Below are positions 1-10,231 of a stretch of 64,000 bases of DNA, one piece after another. The stretch spans positions 2,024,400-2,088,399 of the forward strand of contig JAGKQI010000049.1 of NCBI GenBank assembly GCA_018806915.1, written 5' to 3'. Within the stretch, counting starts at the first letter, position 1. Every line of letters starts with the position of its first letter. The notes beneath the pieces were generated by a model. The model was not told the origin of the DNA, ran no database searches, and was given only the letters and a program-made list of their open reading frames with translations. This DNA comes from Phytophthora colocasiae. Its lineage: Eukaryota; Oomycota; Peronosporomycetes; Peronosporales; Peronosporaceae. The position numbers and the translations under genes are program-made.

Positions 1-846
1 GCTACGTGCTACGTTTGTGATTGTTGGTGTCCTCGCACTAGGGGTTCGCCGAGTCGATGACGACGAAGATGAGGAGATGAAGGAGCTGGATGTGATTGAG
101 CTCTCAACGACATACAGCGAGGAGTTGGACGTACAAGGCGATCGCGACCATGCCATTGACAGTGACACTACTGATCCGGATTATGTTTGCCGAACTTTCG
201 AACACCTCGTTGTCACTTGAAGGGCCGTCGCTGGTATGTTTGCAAGAACAGCATCGGGAAATTGTAACGCGTCAAAGATCGAAAGAACGTCTGTGTGAAG
301 TGGTGATGGAACGGTTCGGGGAGAACTGGTATGAGCACGTGGAGAAATTTTGTTGCTTGAGGCATCCCGTCATTTAGACAAGGTCTGGACGTCGTTGGTA
401 GGTTTGGAGGAGAGTTTTTAGCGTCTAAGGACAAAAATAGGACAAAAAACTGCATGTATTAACGATCCGTTGTCTAAACTTTAAATAAAACACTCAAACT
501 GGAATAACTTCACCAATATTTCACATATGGAAATGCTACTTAGCATGATTATATAGCGCGTAAATTCTACTTTGAATCCATCTAAGTAGAACGAGGTGAC
601 TTTAACTCCCCCGCACTCGCACGTTGTATATAACTACATGTTATGAAAAAGGTCCCCACATTTCAAAGATTTAAAAAATGTATTTTTACTCTAACTGTGT
701 TTGACCGACACAGACGTGGTGACGTCGAATCCCACAGATCAGACCTTTGAAGGTCTACTGAGGCGAGGGTCTGGGCGGAAAGTACCATACCCGCCACAAG
801 CATTCGATATTAAGACGGATATAATAGGTGAAGGAATAAAGAAGTG
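1..846 (+). repeat. Repeat block A, left arm of locus-1 palindrome (cut by window start)
   Basis: This block recurs at 7059-8290 (minus), 22126-23364 (plus) and 24006-25245 (minus). Together with the minus copy at 7059 it forms an inverted repeat around segment M. The inner end reads GAAGGAATAAAGAAGTG before M. The first ~440 bases carry the 3' part of a gene-like remnant described at 22253. The rest is AT-rich and without a supported gene. It includes a short module (about 499-606) related to the tandem unit at 31249-31915. Confidence 0.85.
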
Positions 847-1427
847 CAATCGACCCGGAGTTTTTGTATGGGATTTCCTATATTAAGGTTGATGACCGGC
901 TATTCTCGACATGCTACAGCACCTCCATGCTCTTAAAAGCCAACATTCGTTTAGTGAGCATTATTAACCATTTTAGCCAATCCATGAACGCTATTAGTTG
1001 CATTTTAGCTAATAGATGTAGACCGGGACCATCGACTACGCGTCATGGAACCATCGACTTCATGCAAAACATGGCACAAAACTGTGATTTTGGGACCATC
1101 AGAGCCATCGACTACGCTGTATTCGGCGTACTCTACGTCTAGTTGATAAAATAGAGTATTGATAAAGTAGAGTATAGGAAAAGTACGTTATCTACACCTT
1201 CTCTATATTTTTCCCACACTTGCTTTTCTACACTTTATACTTCGTACACTTTACTTACATTTTACTTTATTTAATTCGTTTTTTTGCACACTTCTTCATA
1301 CACTTCATTTGCAAACACTTTACTTTGTTTATTCTACCCCATACATACAATTTTGTACTCTTTTTCTTCACTCTACTTTTCATTGTTTACTCCACACACT
1401 ACATTTCTGCATTTCAACCATCCTAAA
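847..1427 (+). repeat. Segment M at locus 1, interrupted by Copia-1 (continues at 7000-7058)
   Basis: M starts CAATCGACCCGGAG and ends TTTTACCATAATCCTTTT. Full copies are at 11478-12108 (plus) and 23365-24005 (minus). Without Copia-1 and the duplicated target bases it is about 640 bp here. It contains repeated CCATCGACT phrases around 1028-1125 and then a ~225-base tract that is almost free of G on this strand (about 1200-1425). A 92-codon ORF (864-1142) is present in every copy, but it has no recognisable domain and is not supported as a gene. Confidence 0.8.
1412..1427 (+). repeat. 16 bp target-site duplication of Copia-1, left copy
   Basis: TTTCAACCATCCTAAA lies directly before the 5' LTR and is repeated at 6984-6999 directly after the 3' LTR. 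The uninterrupted site is present once in the empty M copies, around 12045-12059 and, inverted, 23423-23438. Ty1/copia integrases normally leave about 5 bp. Confidence 0.9.
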
Positions 1428-1808
1428 TGTTGAGTGGCAAGGGCGCGCAGTGCGCGCCTCTCGCAAAAAGGCAGACAGGGAGTCCTGTCGGCCAAGAGTT
1501 AAAAATAAACAACTGAATAAAACACCTCTCTAAGTTGTATTAATTCTGATTAGCAAGTACGAGAGGAAGTTCAGAATATCCAGATCACAGCTGTGATCTG
1601 GATAGTACAGGCAGAGAGCTGCCTGCCATCCATAGTGCGATGACGATACGAGGCGAGGAGTGCAGCCGTCGAGGACGAAGTCCGAAGACGAGCTCACTTC
1701 CTCTTTTGCCTCAGACCCCGAGCACGAGTCTGCAGTATAGGCATTATAAAGAGGATAGAGAATAAAAGTAAATAAACTGTTGTGAGCTTTCCTCAGTTGT
1801 ACTGTTCA
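1428..1808 (+). repeat. 5' LTR of Copia-1
   Basis: It begins TGTTGAGTGG and ends TACTGTTCA; the end is set by divergence from the 3' LTR at 6603-6983. It is unusually rich in inverted repeats: 1442-1448/1452-1458 (GC-only arms), 1474-1479/1484-1489, a 28-base perfect palindrome at 1577-1604, and 1608-1614/1619-1625. All recur in the 3' LTR. The bases after the LTR (TTGTAACATTTCAAG) do not match a primer binding site that I recognise, and only 16 nt separate the LTR from the gag ATG. Confidence 0.95.
1745..1776 (+). promoter_or_regulatory. Putative TATA box and polyadenylation motifs in LTR
   Basis: TATAAAG at 1745-1751 is a plausible core promoter of the retroelement. AATAAA follows at 1761-1766 and 1771-1776. 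The same motifs are in the 3' LTR (6920-6926, 6936-6941, 6946-6951), where the AATAAA motifs could direct 3' end formation. Assigned by motif and position only. Confidence 0.5.
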
Positions 1809-1824
1809 TTGTAACATTTCAAGT

Positions 1825-2742
1825 ATGAGCAAACCCGAGATGGACAAGAGCTCTGTGGCGTCGTTGAGATTCAACGGCAAGCCTCTGCACTTCGCCGCGT
1901 GGAAGAGCAAGCTGATCATTCACTTGAAGGCATTGAGCGAGGAACGTGCGCTCGAAGAGCTGCAGCACAAGCGTGCAAAGCCGCTGAGTCGGTACGAAGA
2001 TTTGCTCAAGAGCCAGCCGACACTGCCGCCACGTCCGCCTGCTGAAGACACGGAAGCGACATGGCAGCACGATTTGCACGAGACACTGCTCTGCACGCAG
2101 TCTTCGTACATCAAAAGACTGCTGTGTGAGACGCTGCCAAGCGATTTCAAGGGGATTGCTACCAAGCGTATGGACGAACCAGTCCATGTGATCTGGCGAC
2201 TGGTGGAAAAGCAGTACAGCCTCAGCAACGCTACTGGCGTCGTCGGACTGGTTGACCAGTTCATGAAGATCGTGGACTCGGACTTCAAGAGCGTCGGACA
2301 GCTCTTTCAAGACCTGAACGGCGTGCGAAGCCAGGTCAACGTCAATTCGCGTGAGGCTTTGCACACGCACATGCTGTCATCACAGCTGATGCTGGTAATG
2401 GTGCTTGGCGCGTTGCCAAGGCACATGTGGGGCTCCTCAGTTGAGTTTACCCCTGAAGCTTTTACGCTGGAGAATGTCAGCGAAAATCTGACCAACATTT
2501 TTGGCAACCAGTGCAAGGCTTCAATTCTGGAGCTAGGCAACGGGAAGGCTGTCAACCATGTTGCAGCGGTGCCGACCAAGCAGAATGGCTCGGCTTTGGG
2601 CAAAAGAAAGGCCCAGTCGGCACCAGCGAATGATCGGCACTACAATCAGGGCATAATGAAGTGCCACTATTGTGCAGGCAATTTCAATGGTATGAACAAT
2701 ACCGGCCCGCACAAGCTGCTCGATTGTCCGAAGCGCCTTTGA
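1825..2742 (+). CDS. Copia-1 Gag polyprotein
   Basis: This 305-residue ORF starts at the first ATG after the LTR. Gag forms the virus-like particle that packages element RNA. The body resembles the UBN2/Retrotran_gag type of copia Gag, with a hydrophobic middle and several Trp. The C-terminus has a zinc-knuckle-like array, Cys-X2-Cys, then about 12 residues, then His-X4-Cys. The usual spacing before His is 4, so this finger is expanded or decayed. The stop TGA at 2740-2742 falls just after the finger, and the next frame (+1) is open without interruption into protease. The stop may therefore be bypassed by frameshifting rather than being the end of the only product. A long reverse-strand ORF opposite it is a shadow. 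Confidence 0.85.
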   Translation: MSKPEMDKSSVASLRFNGKPLHFAAWKSKLIIHLKALSEERALEELQHKRAKPLSRYEDLLKSQPTLPPRPPAEDTEATWQHDLHETLLCTQSSYIKRLLCETLPSDFKGIATKRMDEPVHVIWRLVEKQYSLSNATGVVGLVDQFMKIVDSDFKSVGQLFQDLNGVRSQVNVNSREALHTHMLSSQLMLVMVLGALPRHMWGSSVEFTPEAFTLENVSENLTNIFGNQCKASILELGNGKAVNHVAAVPTKQNGSALGKRKAQSAPANDRHYNQGIMKCHYCAGNFNGMNNTGPHKLLDCPKRL

Positions 2743-2743
2743 C
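2737..2743 (+). promoter_or_regulatory. Candidate +1 frameshift site CTT TGA C at gag/pol junction
   Basis: Gag ends with codons CTT TGA. The pol frame is one base ahead (GAC from 2741) and stays open to 3979. CTT TGA C is identical to the core of the bacterial release factor 2 +1 frameshift site. CTT as P-site slippery codon is also used by yeast Ty elements (CTT AGG C). Other copia elements commonly have a single ORF, so a chance indel in this copy is the alternative. Confidence 0.45.
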
Positions 2744-5700
2744 AGGGCAGCTGGAGTACATAGGCGCAACATTTGGTCAACGCCAAGTCGTCTGAAAGGA
2801 AAAGCGGGGCAAGTTGCCAAGGCAAAAGCATCCAAGGCAGAAGCAGCAGCCAAGGCACAGGCGGTCAAGGACAAAGCCAAGACTCGCCGTGAAATCTCTT
2901 TAGAAGAGTGCCAGGCTGAGCTTGCTGTCGACGCATGCGATGCTGTGGATTTGAAGTTGCCGGCTACACCGACTGGCTACGCGAGCCCACCACCATGCTT
3001 TGTGGAACTGCCACTGACACCAGGAAAGGGCACATCCCCGTATTCAGACGATGACGAACCAATGGATTCGGTTGTCAACGCAGTTGAATTCGACCGAGCG
3101 AACACCGGAAAGGCCACCGATAAGCAATCGGATGGTGACGTCGAAATGAAAGACACTCAAGAGGAGGTCAGCAATCCAGCGATTGCCGTGACGACGAAGA
3201 ACTTCGCCGGCATGATGAGTGAGCTGGAAGAAAAGGTACGAACACTGTATTCGTTTTTATTAACTGAAGATTCATTTCTAACAACGGATTCTTGGGTGCT
3301 AGACTCAGGCTGCGGACACGGCCTAACAAGCGAGATGGCTCGCTTTGTTAGCAAGAGACCCAATACACAGTACATGGTTACCTTTGCTCAGGGCTCTAAG
3401 CATTCTAATACACATATTGGTACAATCAAATTGTATTTACGTGGACCAAAGGGCATAAAACCGTTTCTATTTGACAATATAGCAATGGTACCGCATGCAA
3501 CCTTGAACATTTTGAGCGAGTTCTGGCTCAGACGCAATGAGTACCAAATTTTGGGTTCACTTTGCGGGAAGTTCAAATTTGTGCTTTATGACAATGAACT
3601 TGTGTTTGTTGCAAAAGCGATAAATGGAGCATACTATTTGCAGAATAAAACGTTAATAGAACGGCAAAATTTCTGTAATGCTGTCAAATCAAAACCCTGC
3701 AAACCACTATCAAACCTAGAGATTGGGAGATATGAGAGAATATTGCAGGAGTGGCATGTGAAACTTGGTCACCTAAATAAAGACACAGTCATCGAAATGC
3801 TTAGCAAAAAGCTGGTAGGCGGGATGCCTATGTTATCAGCTACTGGACTCAGGAAAGTCCCGTTCTTTTGTTTAACATGTGCAGAGATGGAGAAGCGGAG
3901 AATGTCCTACCGCAATATGAAGGTTCGAGAGACGAACAACCTATCAGTACCATTCATATGGATACAAATGGACCTATGAAAACCATGGGTGTGTATGGAA
4001 GTTCAGGAAGAATCAAGTACTTCCTGAGTATAATTGATGACAATACGTCGTGGAGATGGACATTTGTCCTACGCGATAAGAAAGAAGTCTATGAAAAAGT
4101 AGAGGAGCTTCTACTGCAGCTAGAACGTGAAGGGAAATTCACAATACGTCGGATCCGCTCCGACGGTGGCACTGAGTTTGTGAATGCTGCATTCAAGAAC
4201 TTCTGTAAAGGAAAAGGTATTGCCTTTAAGAAATCTAACACTTACAGTCCAGAGGAAAATGGAGCTGCGGAGCGTGACCACCAGAGTAAACTGGATAGAG
4301 TGCGGTGTGCATTGAAAGACGCTGATATGGCACACAGATGGTGGCCAGAAGCGCTGATGTACATGACCTATGTACAGAATCGCACACCTATGAAAAGGTT
4401 GGGATACAAAACACCGTATGAAATGGTTTATGAGAAACCACCCAACGTAAAAGAGTTGCCTGTCTGGGGTTCAGTCTGTTTTGCACACGTGCCAGCTGCC
4501 CTACGCAAAGACAAGAAACTGTCCGCTCGAGCTGTAAAGTGTCGACTCCTTGGAGTGTCAGAGGAAACGAAGGGTTTTCGGTTATGGCACATCTATAACA
4601 ACAAATACATCCTATCCAGGGATGTGCTGTTCGATACTACAAATGTAGCCACCATGGTCAAACGAGCTTTCGGACAAGCCGATCAAACCCTCACTTCTGA
4701 ATTTGCAGCGCGCGAGTTACCCGCGGCAGAAGAAGTGGAAGCAACTGTCAACGAGAATACGAAGGCAGTGGGAGCTGAAACACCCGAGCAGGGGTTAACG
4801 GAGGCAGTGGGAGCTGAATCAGCCACTCCGGGAACAACCCCAGTAGTGGGAGTTAAGAGTAAACGCCGACGAGAAAGGCTAGTGGAGGCAACGGAAAGCC
4901 GAGAACCACGCCTGCGTCGACAGGTTAAGAAACCTAAACGGTATCAGGACTATCAGTGCTTCCAAGCGATGTTAGATAAGAACATTACGCAAGAGATTGC
5001 GGAGCACAAAGTGCCTACACCCCGATCGCTCAAAGAAGCCTTAAGGGGCCCTCATAGAGAACACTGGAAAGCAGCTCTAGAGCTAGAGTACGACTCCTTG
5101 ATTGAGAATGCAACATGGAAGCTCGTAAGACTGCCACCTGGGCGAAAGGCTTTGCCATCTCATTGGGTACTAGTAGTAAAGTACAATGCCGACGGTAGTG
5201 TCGAGCGGTTCAAAGCGCGCCTAGTAGCACAAGGTAACCACCAAGAGTTTGGGGTAGACTGTGATGAGGTATATGCACCGGTGGCACGATTCGAGTCATT
5301 GCGCCTAGTGCTGGCAATTGGAACCATATTGGACTGTCATATCCATCAAATGGATGTCCATACGGCTTTTCTTAATGGCACAATGGAAGGAGAGCAAAAG
5401 ATCTATATGAGGCAACCTCACGGATTTGTGAAGCGAGGCCACGGGAATCTGGTCTGTGAACTTCAAAAGAGCATCTATGGCTTGAGCCCCTCGAATCCGG
5501 TATAGAGTACTTCATACATTTTTGACGGAGATGGGTTTTGCACGCTACCACAAAGAGTTTTGCATCTTCGTGCAAAAAGTGGGAGAAGAATGGCTAATAG
5601 TCGTGGTATATGTTGATGATCTGACGATCATGTCGCGAAGCATGCGACTTATCAACACGCTAAAAGCTGAATTGTCTAATAGGTTCAAAAATGAAGGACC

Positions 5701-6596
5701 TGGGTGACATTCACTACATCCTGAAAATGGAGGTGCGACGCAATAGAGAACAGCACGTGATGACGATCTCACAAAGCAAATACATTGCAGAACTTATCAC
5801 CAAGTACAAAATGGTTGATAGTGCACCAGTGATGACACCACAAGTAGCTGGCTTAACACTAGAGCCAGAAACGGAAATGACAGCAGTGCAGATTGCTGCG
5901 CAGCCTTATGACTACAGAGGCATTGTTGGATCGCTCCAGTACTTAGTCCGTGGGACTCGACCTGATATCGCCAATGCGGTTAGAGAACTTAGCAAGTTTT
6001 TGTCTTGCTACAACCGCACACATTGGGATGCAGCTAGGCGAGTACTCAAATACTTGAAAGGGACGTCAACGTACGGTCTGTTTCTCGATGGAAAAGCGAG
6101 AGATGTGACTTACGAAGTGTACACTGACGCGAGCTTCGCGTGTCAACCAAAAGAACGTAAATCCGTAACTGGATACGTGATCCAAATGGCCAATACGAGT
6201 GTATCATTGTGCAGTAGTAAACAAGGAGGCGCTTCGCTTTCGACTGCTGAAGCAGAACTTATCGCACTAAGCGAGGGAGCTAAGGAAAGTGAGTGGTTAT
6301 GGCACTTGCTGAGAGAAATGGGATTTCCCCAAAACGTACCAGTGCAGGTATGGTGTGATAGTAATGCCGCCATCAGCATTGTAAAAAATCCTGGGAATCA
6401 CAAAGCAAGTAAGCACATAGAAATTAGATTTCTGTTTACTAGGGACCTTGTAGAACACGGTCGCCTTAAAATTGCTTATTGTGCTACGCAGGAAATGACT
6501 GCTGATATTCTCACAAAAGCTCTGCCGACAAAGCAGTTCCTAAAACAAAGAGAAAAGCTAGGTGTTCGAGATCTGAACTTACCCCCTAGTACTTAG
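2741..6596 (+). pseudogene. Copia-1 pol (protease-integrase-RT-RNase H), frame-broken
   Basis: The reading begins in frame from 2741 with a Lys/Ala-rich linker. Aspartic protease DSG is at 3302-3310. The integrase has an HHCC zinc region (His about 3755-3770, Cys about 3869-3880). Its catalytic triad has Asp at 3961 and 4162 and then Glu in NGAAER, with exactly 35 residues between the second Asp and Glu. The reverse transcriptase has QMDVHTAFLNG (~5350-5380) and YVDD (5609-5620). RNase H has VYTDAS, STAEAE and CDSNAA motifs (about 6115-6370). The stop is TAG at 6594-6596. Frame changes occur near 3950, near 5483 (about 5 bases missing after IYGL) and near 5693 (one extra A in a run of five). 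Catalytic residues are otherwise intact, so breaks are recent or partly sequence errors. Confidence 0.9.
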
Positions 6597-6602
6597 TGGG
6601 AG
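6596..6602 (+). other. Polypurine tract of Copia-1
   Basis: GTGGGAG abuts the 3' LTR, the expected position for the plus-strand primer of reverse transcription. It overlaps the last base of the pol stop codon. Confidence 0.65.
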
Positions 6603-6983
6603 TGTTGAGTGGCAAGGGCGCGCAGTGCGCGCCTCTCGCAAAAAGGCAGACAGGGAGTCCTGTCGGCCAAGAGTTAAAAATAAACAACTGAATAAAACAC
6701 CTCTCTAAGTTGTATTAATTCTGATTAGCAAGTACGAGAGGAAGTTCAGAATATCCAGATCACAGCTGTGATCTGGATAGTACAGGCAGAGAGCTGCCTG
6801 CCATCCATAGTGCGATGACGATACGAGGCGAGGAGTGCAGCCGTCGAGGACGAAGTCCGAAGACGAGCTCACTTCCTCTTTTGCCTCAGACCCCGAGCAC
6901 GAGTCTGCAGTATAGGCATTATAAAGAGGATAGAGAATAAAAGTAAATAAACTGTTGTGAGCTTTCCTCAGTCGTACTGTTCA
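6603..6983 (+). repeat. 3' LTR of Copia-1
   Basis: 381 bp, identical in length to the 5' LTR and differing at one base (TCGT versus TTGT near the end). It is followed by the 16 bp target duplication at 6984-6999, after which segment M resumes to 7058. Confidence 0.95.
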
Positions 6984-7058
6984 TTTCAACCATCCTAAAA
7001 TTTACACTCTACTTTTCTTTACACTTTCTAACTTCTTTTATTTTACCATAATCCTTTT

Positions 7059-8290
7059 CACTTCTTTATTCCTTCACCTATTATATCCGTCTTAATATCG
7101 AATGCTTGTGGCGGGTATGGTACTTTCCGCCCAGACCCTCGCCTCAGTAGACCTTCAAAAGTCTGATCTGTGGGATTCGACGTCACCACGTCTGTGTCGG
7201 TCAAACACAGTTAGAGTAAAAATACATTTTTTAAATCTTTGAAATGTGGGGACCTTTTTCATAACATGTAGTTATATACAACGTGCGAGTGCGGGGGGGG
7301 GTTAAAGTCACCTCGTTCTACTTAGATGGATTCAAAGTAGAATTTACGCGCTATATAATCATGCTAAGTAGCATTTCCATATGTGAAATATTGGTGAAGT
7401 TATTCCAGTTTGAGTGTTTTATTTAAAGTTTAGACAACGGATCGTTAATACATGCAGTTTTTTGTCCTATTTTTTGTCCTTAGACGCTAAAAAAACTCTC
7501 CTCCAAACCTACCAACGACGTCCAGACCTTGTCTAAATGACGGGATGCCTCAAGCAACAAAATTTCTCCACGTGCTCATACCAGTTCTCCCCGAACCGTT
7601 CCATCACCACTTCACACAGACGTTCTTTCGATCTTTGACGCGTTACAATTTCCCGATGCTGTTCTTGCAAACATACCAGCGACGGCCCTTCAAGTGACAA
7701 CGAGGTGTTCGAAAGTTCGGCAAACATAATCCGGATCAGTAGTGTCACTGTCAATGGCATGGTCGCGATCGCCTTGTACGTCCAACTCCTCGCTGTATGT
7801 CGTTGAGAGCTCAATCACATCCAGCTCCTTCATCTCCTCATCTTCGTCGTCATCGACTCGGCGAACCCCTAGTGCGAGGACACCAACAATCACAAACGTA
7901 GCACGTAGCGAGTTCAGTAGAGGAGAAGGCTTCAACGCGTTTTTGCTGAAGGGTGTCCACACACCATATCCGTTGAGCAAGATGTTGAAGACATCATACT
8001 TGTTGTGACTGATGCGATCCGTGCCTCTGCCAATGAACAGGTTGTTGTTGACTGCCCATTCCAAAACTTGATCAACATCGAGTTCCTTGGTTTCAAGATG
8101 TTGAAGTTCCTGTTGAAGATACCAGGAATCGTTTCGAAACTCTCCACGCGAAATCGGGTCTCTGTTCGCATGTCACCCATGACAGCTTGCTGTCTCTCAT
8201 TAAATCTACTCACATGGGTTCAACATGAAATGCTGCGCTCAACATAATAGAAAGAAACAGTAATTCGATATGTTAAGTACCGACAAATTT
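7059..8290 (-). repeat. Repeat block A, right arm of locus-1 palindrome
   Basis: This is the inverse of 1-846 (and of sequence further left, outside the window). It is near-identical to 24006-25245. It carries the complete gene-like remnant on the minus strand (about 8172 down to 7690). A run of nine G at about 7292-7300 corresponds to only five C in the 1-846 copy. The outer end at 8290 is the empty counterpart of the Copia-2 target site (AAGTG). Confidence 0.85.
7690..8172 (-). pseudogene. Gene-like remnant in block A, minus-strand copy
   Basis: This is the same sequence as 22253-22735, in mirror orientation. The open frame is unbroken over about 160 codons, starts without an ATG and ends at TGA. 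Function not recognised; see the plus-strand copy for a description. Confidence 0.4.
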
Positions 8291-9441
8291 ATTCCACTTT
8301 AAGTCAAATCTACTCACCTAATAGTTAGCTGTACTTACCGCTTAAAACGTTTCCCTCTTTCTGGTGTAACGTCAACTAGACTTGAATGTTGGTAACGCTA
8401 CTTAGCTGTATCTAATATGATTTCTCACTCTATACACGATAGTACTTGGTAGCACTCTCAAACCTTTTTTACAAAGTTATTAAACATTGAAGTGACGTTT
8501 CAAAAGCTCGCCTTTGACCGACCATAACTCAATTTAGACTTGCACTCTATCAAATCTGTATAGATGGATCTAACGTACCTATTTATGCTCTTTCCAATGG
8601 TGCCTTGTGTGACTACCAAACCTTATATCTCAAGTCAGTATTATCTTATACTGGATTTTTCAAAGAAGAGACATTTTTGATAGTGTACCTTTATTACGCA
8701 CATGTAAGCAATGTACTTTTCAAACTGTTTCCTGTGGTGTCCCGTGTGGCGGCCAGATTAAACACCTGAAGTCAGTTTTATCTTATACAAGGAGTTTTAA
8801 ACACGGAGACGTTTTAAGGATGGTTGTCTTATTTATATCACATGTGAGTCTCGCCATTATGCTCTCCGTGTCGAAATACGGTACCTCACCAATTTTCGTA
8901 TAGTGACGTGTAGTATTAAAGAAGTTAAAAATAAAGATGATCAGCCCATTTATGCTGATCTCACAATCAACTTCCCTGTGTCGAAATACTCCACTCACAA
9001 CTTTTCATATAGTGAAGTTCAGTATTGAAGGAGTTTAAAAAAACTGGTTCAGTCGTTTGTTTATATCACAAGGGAGTACTGTCATACATTTTCCAATATA
9101 CGGCCGATTTCACTCAGTTTTGACTCCGCAGTTGACATGGCTTTTTTGTATGGGATTTCCAAAATTATATAGTGGTACTAAAAAACTAAAATAGTTAATG
9201 AATGAAACAACAACAAAAAAATATTTGGGTTTTTGGACGTTTTGAGGACCCTATATCAACGTTCGAGGACCTTATATGGGCGTCTATTTTAGGTATCGGG
9301 GGCCCTAAAGAATCTTAGCATGAACATTCATCCGCGTTGGAAATATATATAGTAGCAGTAGTCTCCCTGTCCTTGATGTACGTAACACCCCATTTATTTT
9401 AGAGGCAGTCTTTTTACCTCTGAGCGGAATCCGATTTTTAC

Positions 9442-9566
9442 GGTACACTGGTGCATGGTACAAGGGTACATTAATACATTATACACAGGTACATGGGTAC
9501 ATGGTACACTGGTACATGGTACACAGGAACATGAGTACATGGGTACATAGGTACATGGTACACTGG
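9442..9566 (+). repeat. GTACAT/GTACAC minisatellite, left arm
   Basis: Imperfect tandem of units such as GGTACATGGTACACTG, about 8 units over 125 bases. The mirror copy is at 14014-14140. The third C copy ends about 50 bp before this tract would begin. Confidence 0.8.
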
Positions 9567-9893
9567 TTCATCGCCTGTCTATGTCATATGGGAGGCTTAC
9601 CATCATCTTCCCCGTGTCGAAATACCCCACCTCACAAATTTTCGTACAGTGAAGTGAAGTATTGACGAAGTTTTGAAAATTGGCTGATTGGACCGTCTAT
9701 ACGACATGAGAGTACAGTCATACATTTTCAAGCCAACTATTTTTTTCACTCACGCTGTTTGGACTCCGGAAATGACGAAAACCCAAAATTAATAATTTTA
9801 GGTAGCTCCAAACTCACTAGTTTAGGTCCGCGACACGTCTTTCCGAAAAGTCAAGCCCTCGGACACGTCCGTACCAAGCCCCTATATTAACAG

Positions 9894-10173
9894 AATAGAA
9901 ATTAGATGAGAGAGGTATTTAGGACAGAATGGAACGTGTGTTGATGAGTACATAATAAAGAGATACTTAGCTTTAGGAGTGACCAGAATACTGGTGGTGG
10001 TGTGTATTGAAGAAGAGAAGCGCTTAGTGGCCGTCAAAAGACGAAGTGAAGAGGGAGAAGGAGCTTATTATGACTCCTTCTATAGTTATGCTTAAGTCAA
10101 GTGTAGCAGCTTAGACAGGTTTACAGATCAGCTCTGGGGTACACTGTACCATAGTAAAATGGCTACCTCAACA
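9894..10173 (-). mobile_element. Solo LTR-like insertion, left arm copy
   Basis: A 280 bp insert flanked by the 5 bp direct repeat AACAG (9889-9893 and 10174-10178). Read on the minus strand it begins TGTTGAGGTAG, like the Copia-1 LTR start TGTTGAGTGG, and contains AATAAA-like and TATA-like motifs. The related sequence at 30296-30320 lacks the insert (CCCATACTGTTAATATAGG), confirming insertion with duplicated CTGTT. The far end does not read CA, so the exact family is uncertain. It occurs at the mirror position in the other arm. Confidence 0.65.
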
Positions 10174-10231
10174 AACAGTATGGGAAAAAGTACGCAACTA
10201 GTCTAACTTGCTAAGCTACCCGCTTCAGTAC

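Larger units (their letters stand above)
1428..6983 (+). mobile_element. Copia-1, full-length Ty1/copia LTR retrotransposon
   Basis: This is a 5556 bp element with 381 bp direct LTRs (TG...CA) that differ at one base (near 1798 versus 6973). Internal order is gag, protease, integrase, reverse transcriptase, RNase H. Integrase before reverse transcriptase is the diagnostic Ty1/copia order. A purine tract precedes the 3' LTR. LTR near-identity indicates a recent insertion, yet pol has three frame-breaking indels besides the gag/pol frame change. The element interrupts segment M of locus 1 and is absent from the two other M copies, so it inserted after the palindrome formed. Confidence 0.95.

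Noticed and set aside
864..1142. 92-codon ORF in segment M
   Set aside because: Built from short direct repeats, no domain, and conserved only because the M copies are recent duplicates.
1809..1824. Primer binding site of Copia-1
   Set aside because: TTGTAACATTTCAAG follows the LTR, but I could not match it to a tRNA 3' end or to the half-tRNA-Met pattern seen in Copia-2, so it is not called.
1819..2370. Long minus-strand ORF (183 codons) opposite Copia-1 gag
   Set aside because: Shadow of gag in the complementary frame; it lacks any recognisable feature.
847..7058. M as a DNA transposon with terminal inverted repeats
   Set aside because: The two ends of M (CAATCGAC... and ...TTTTACCA) are not inverted copies of each other, and no transposase motif or target duplication is visible around M itself.
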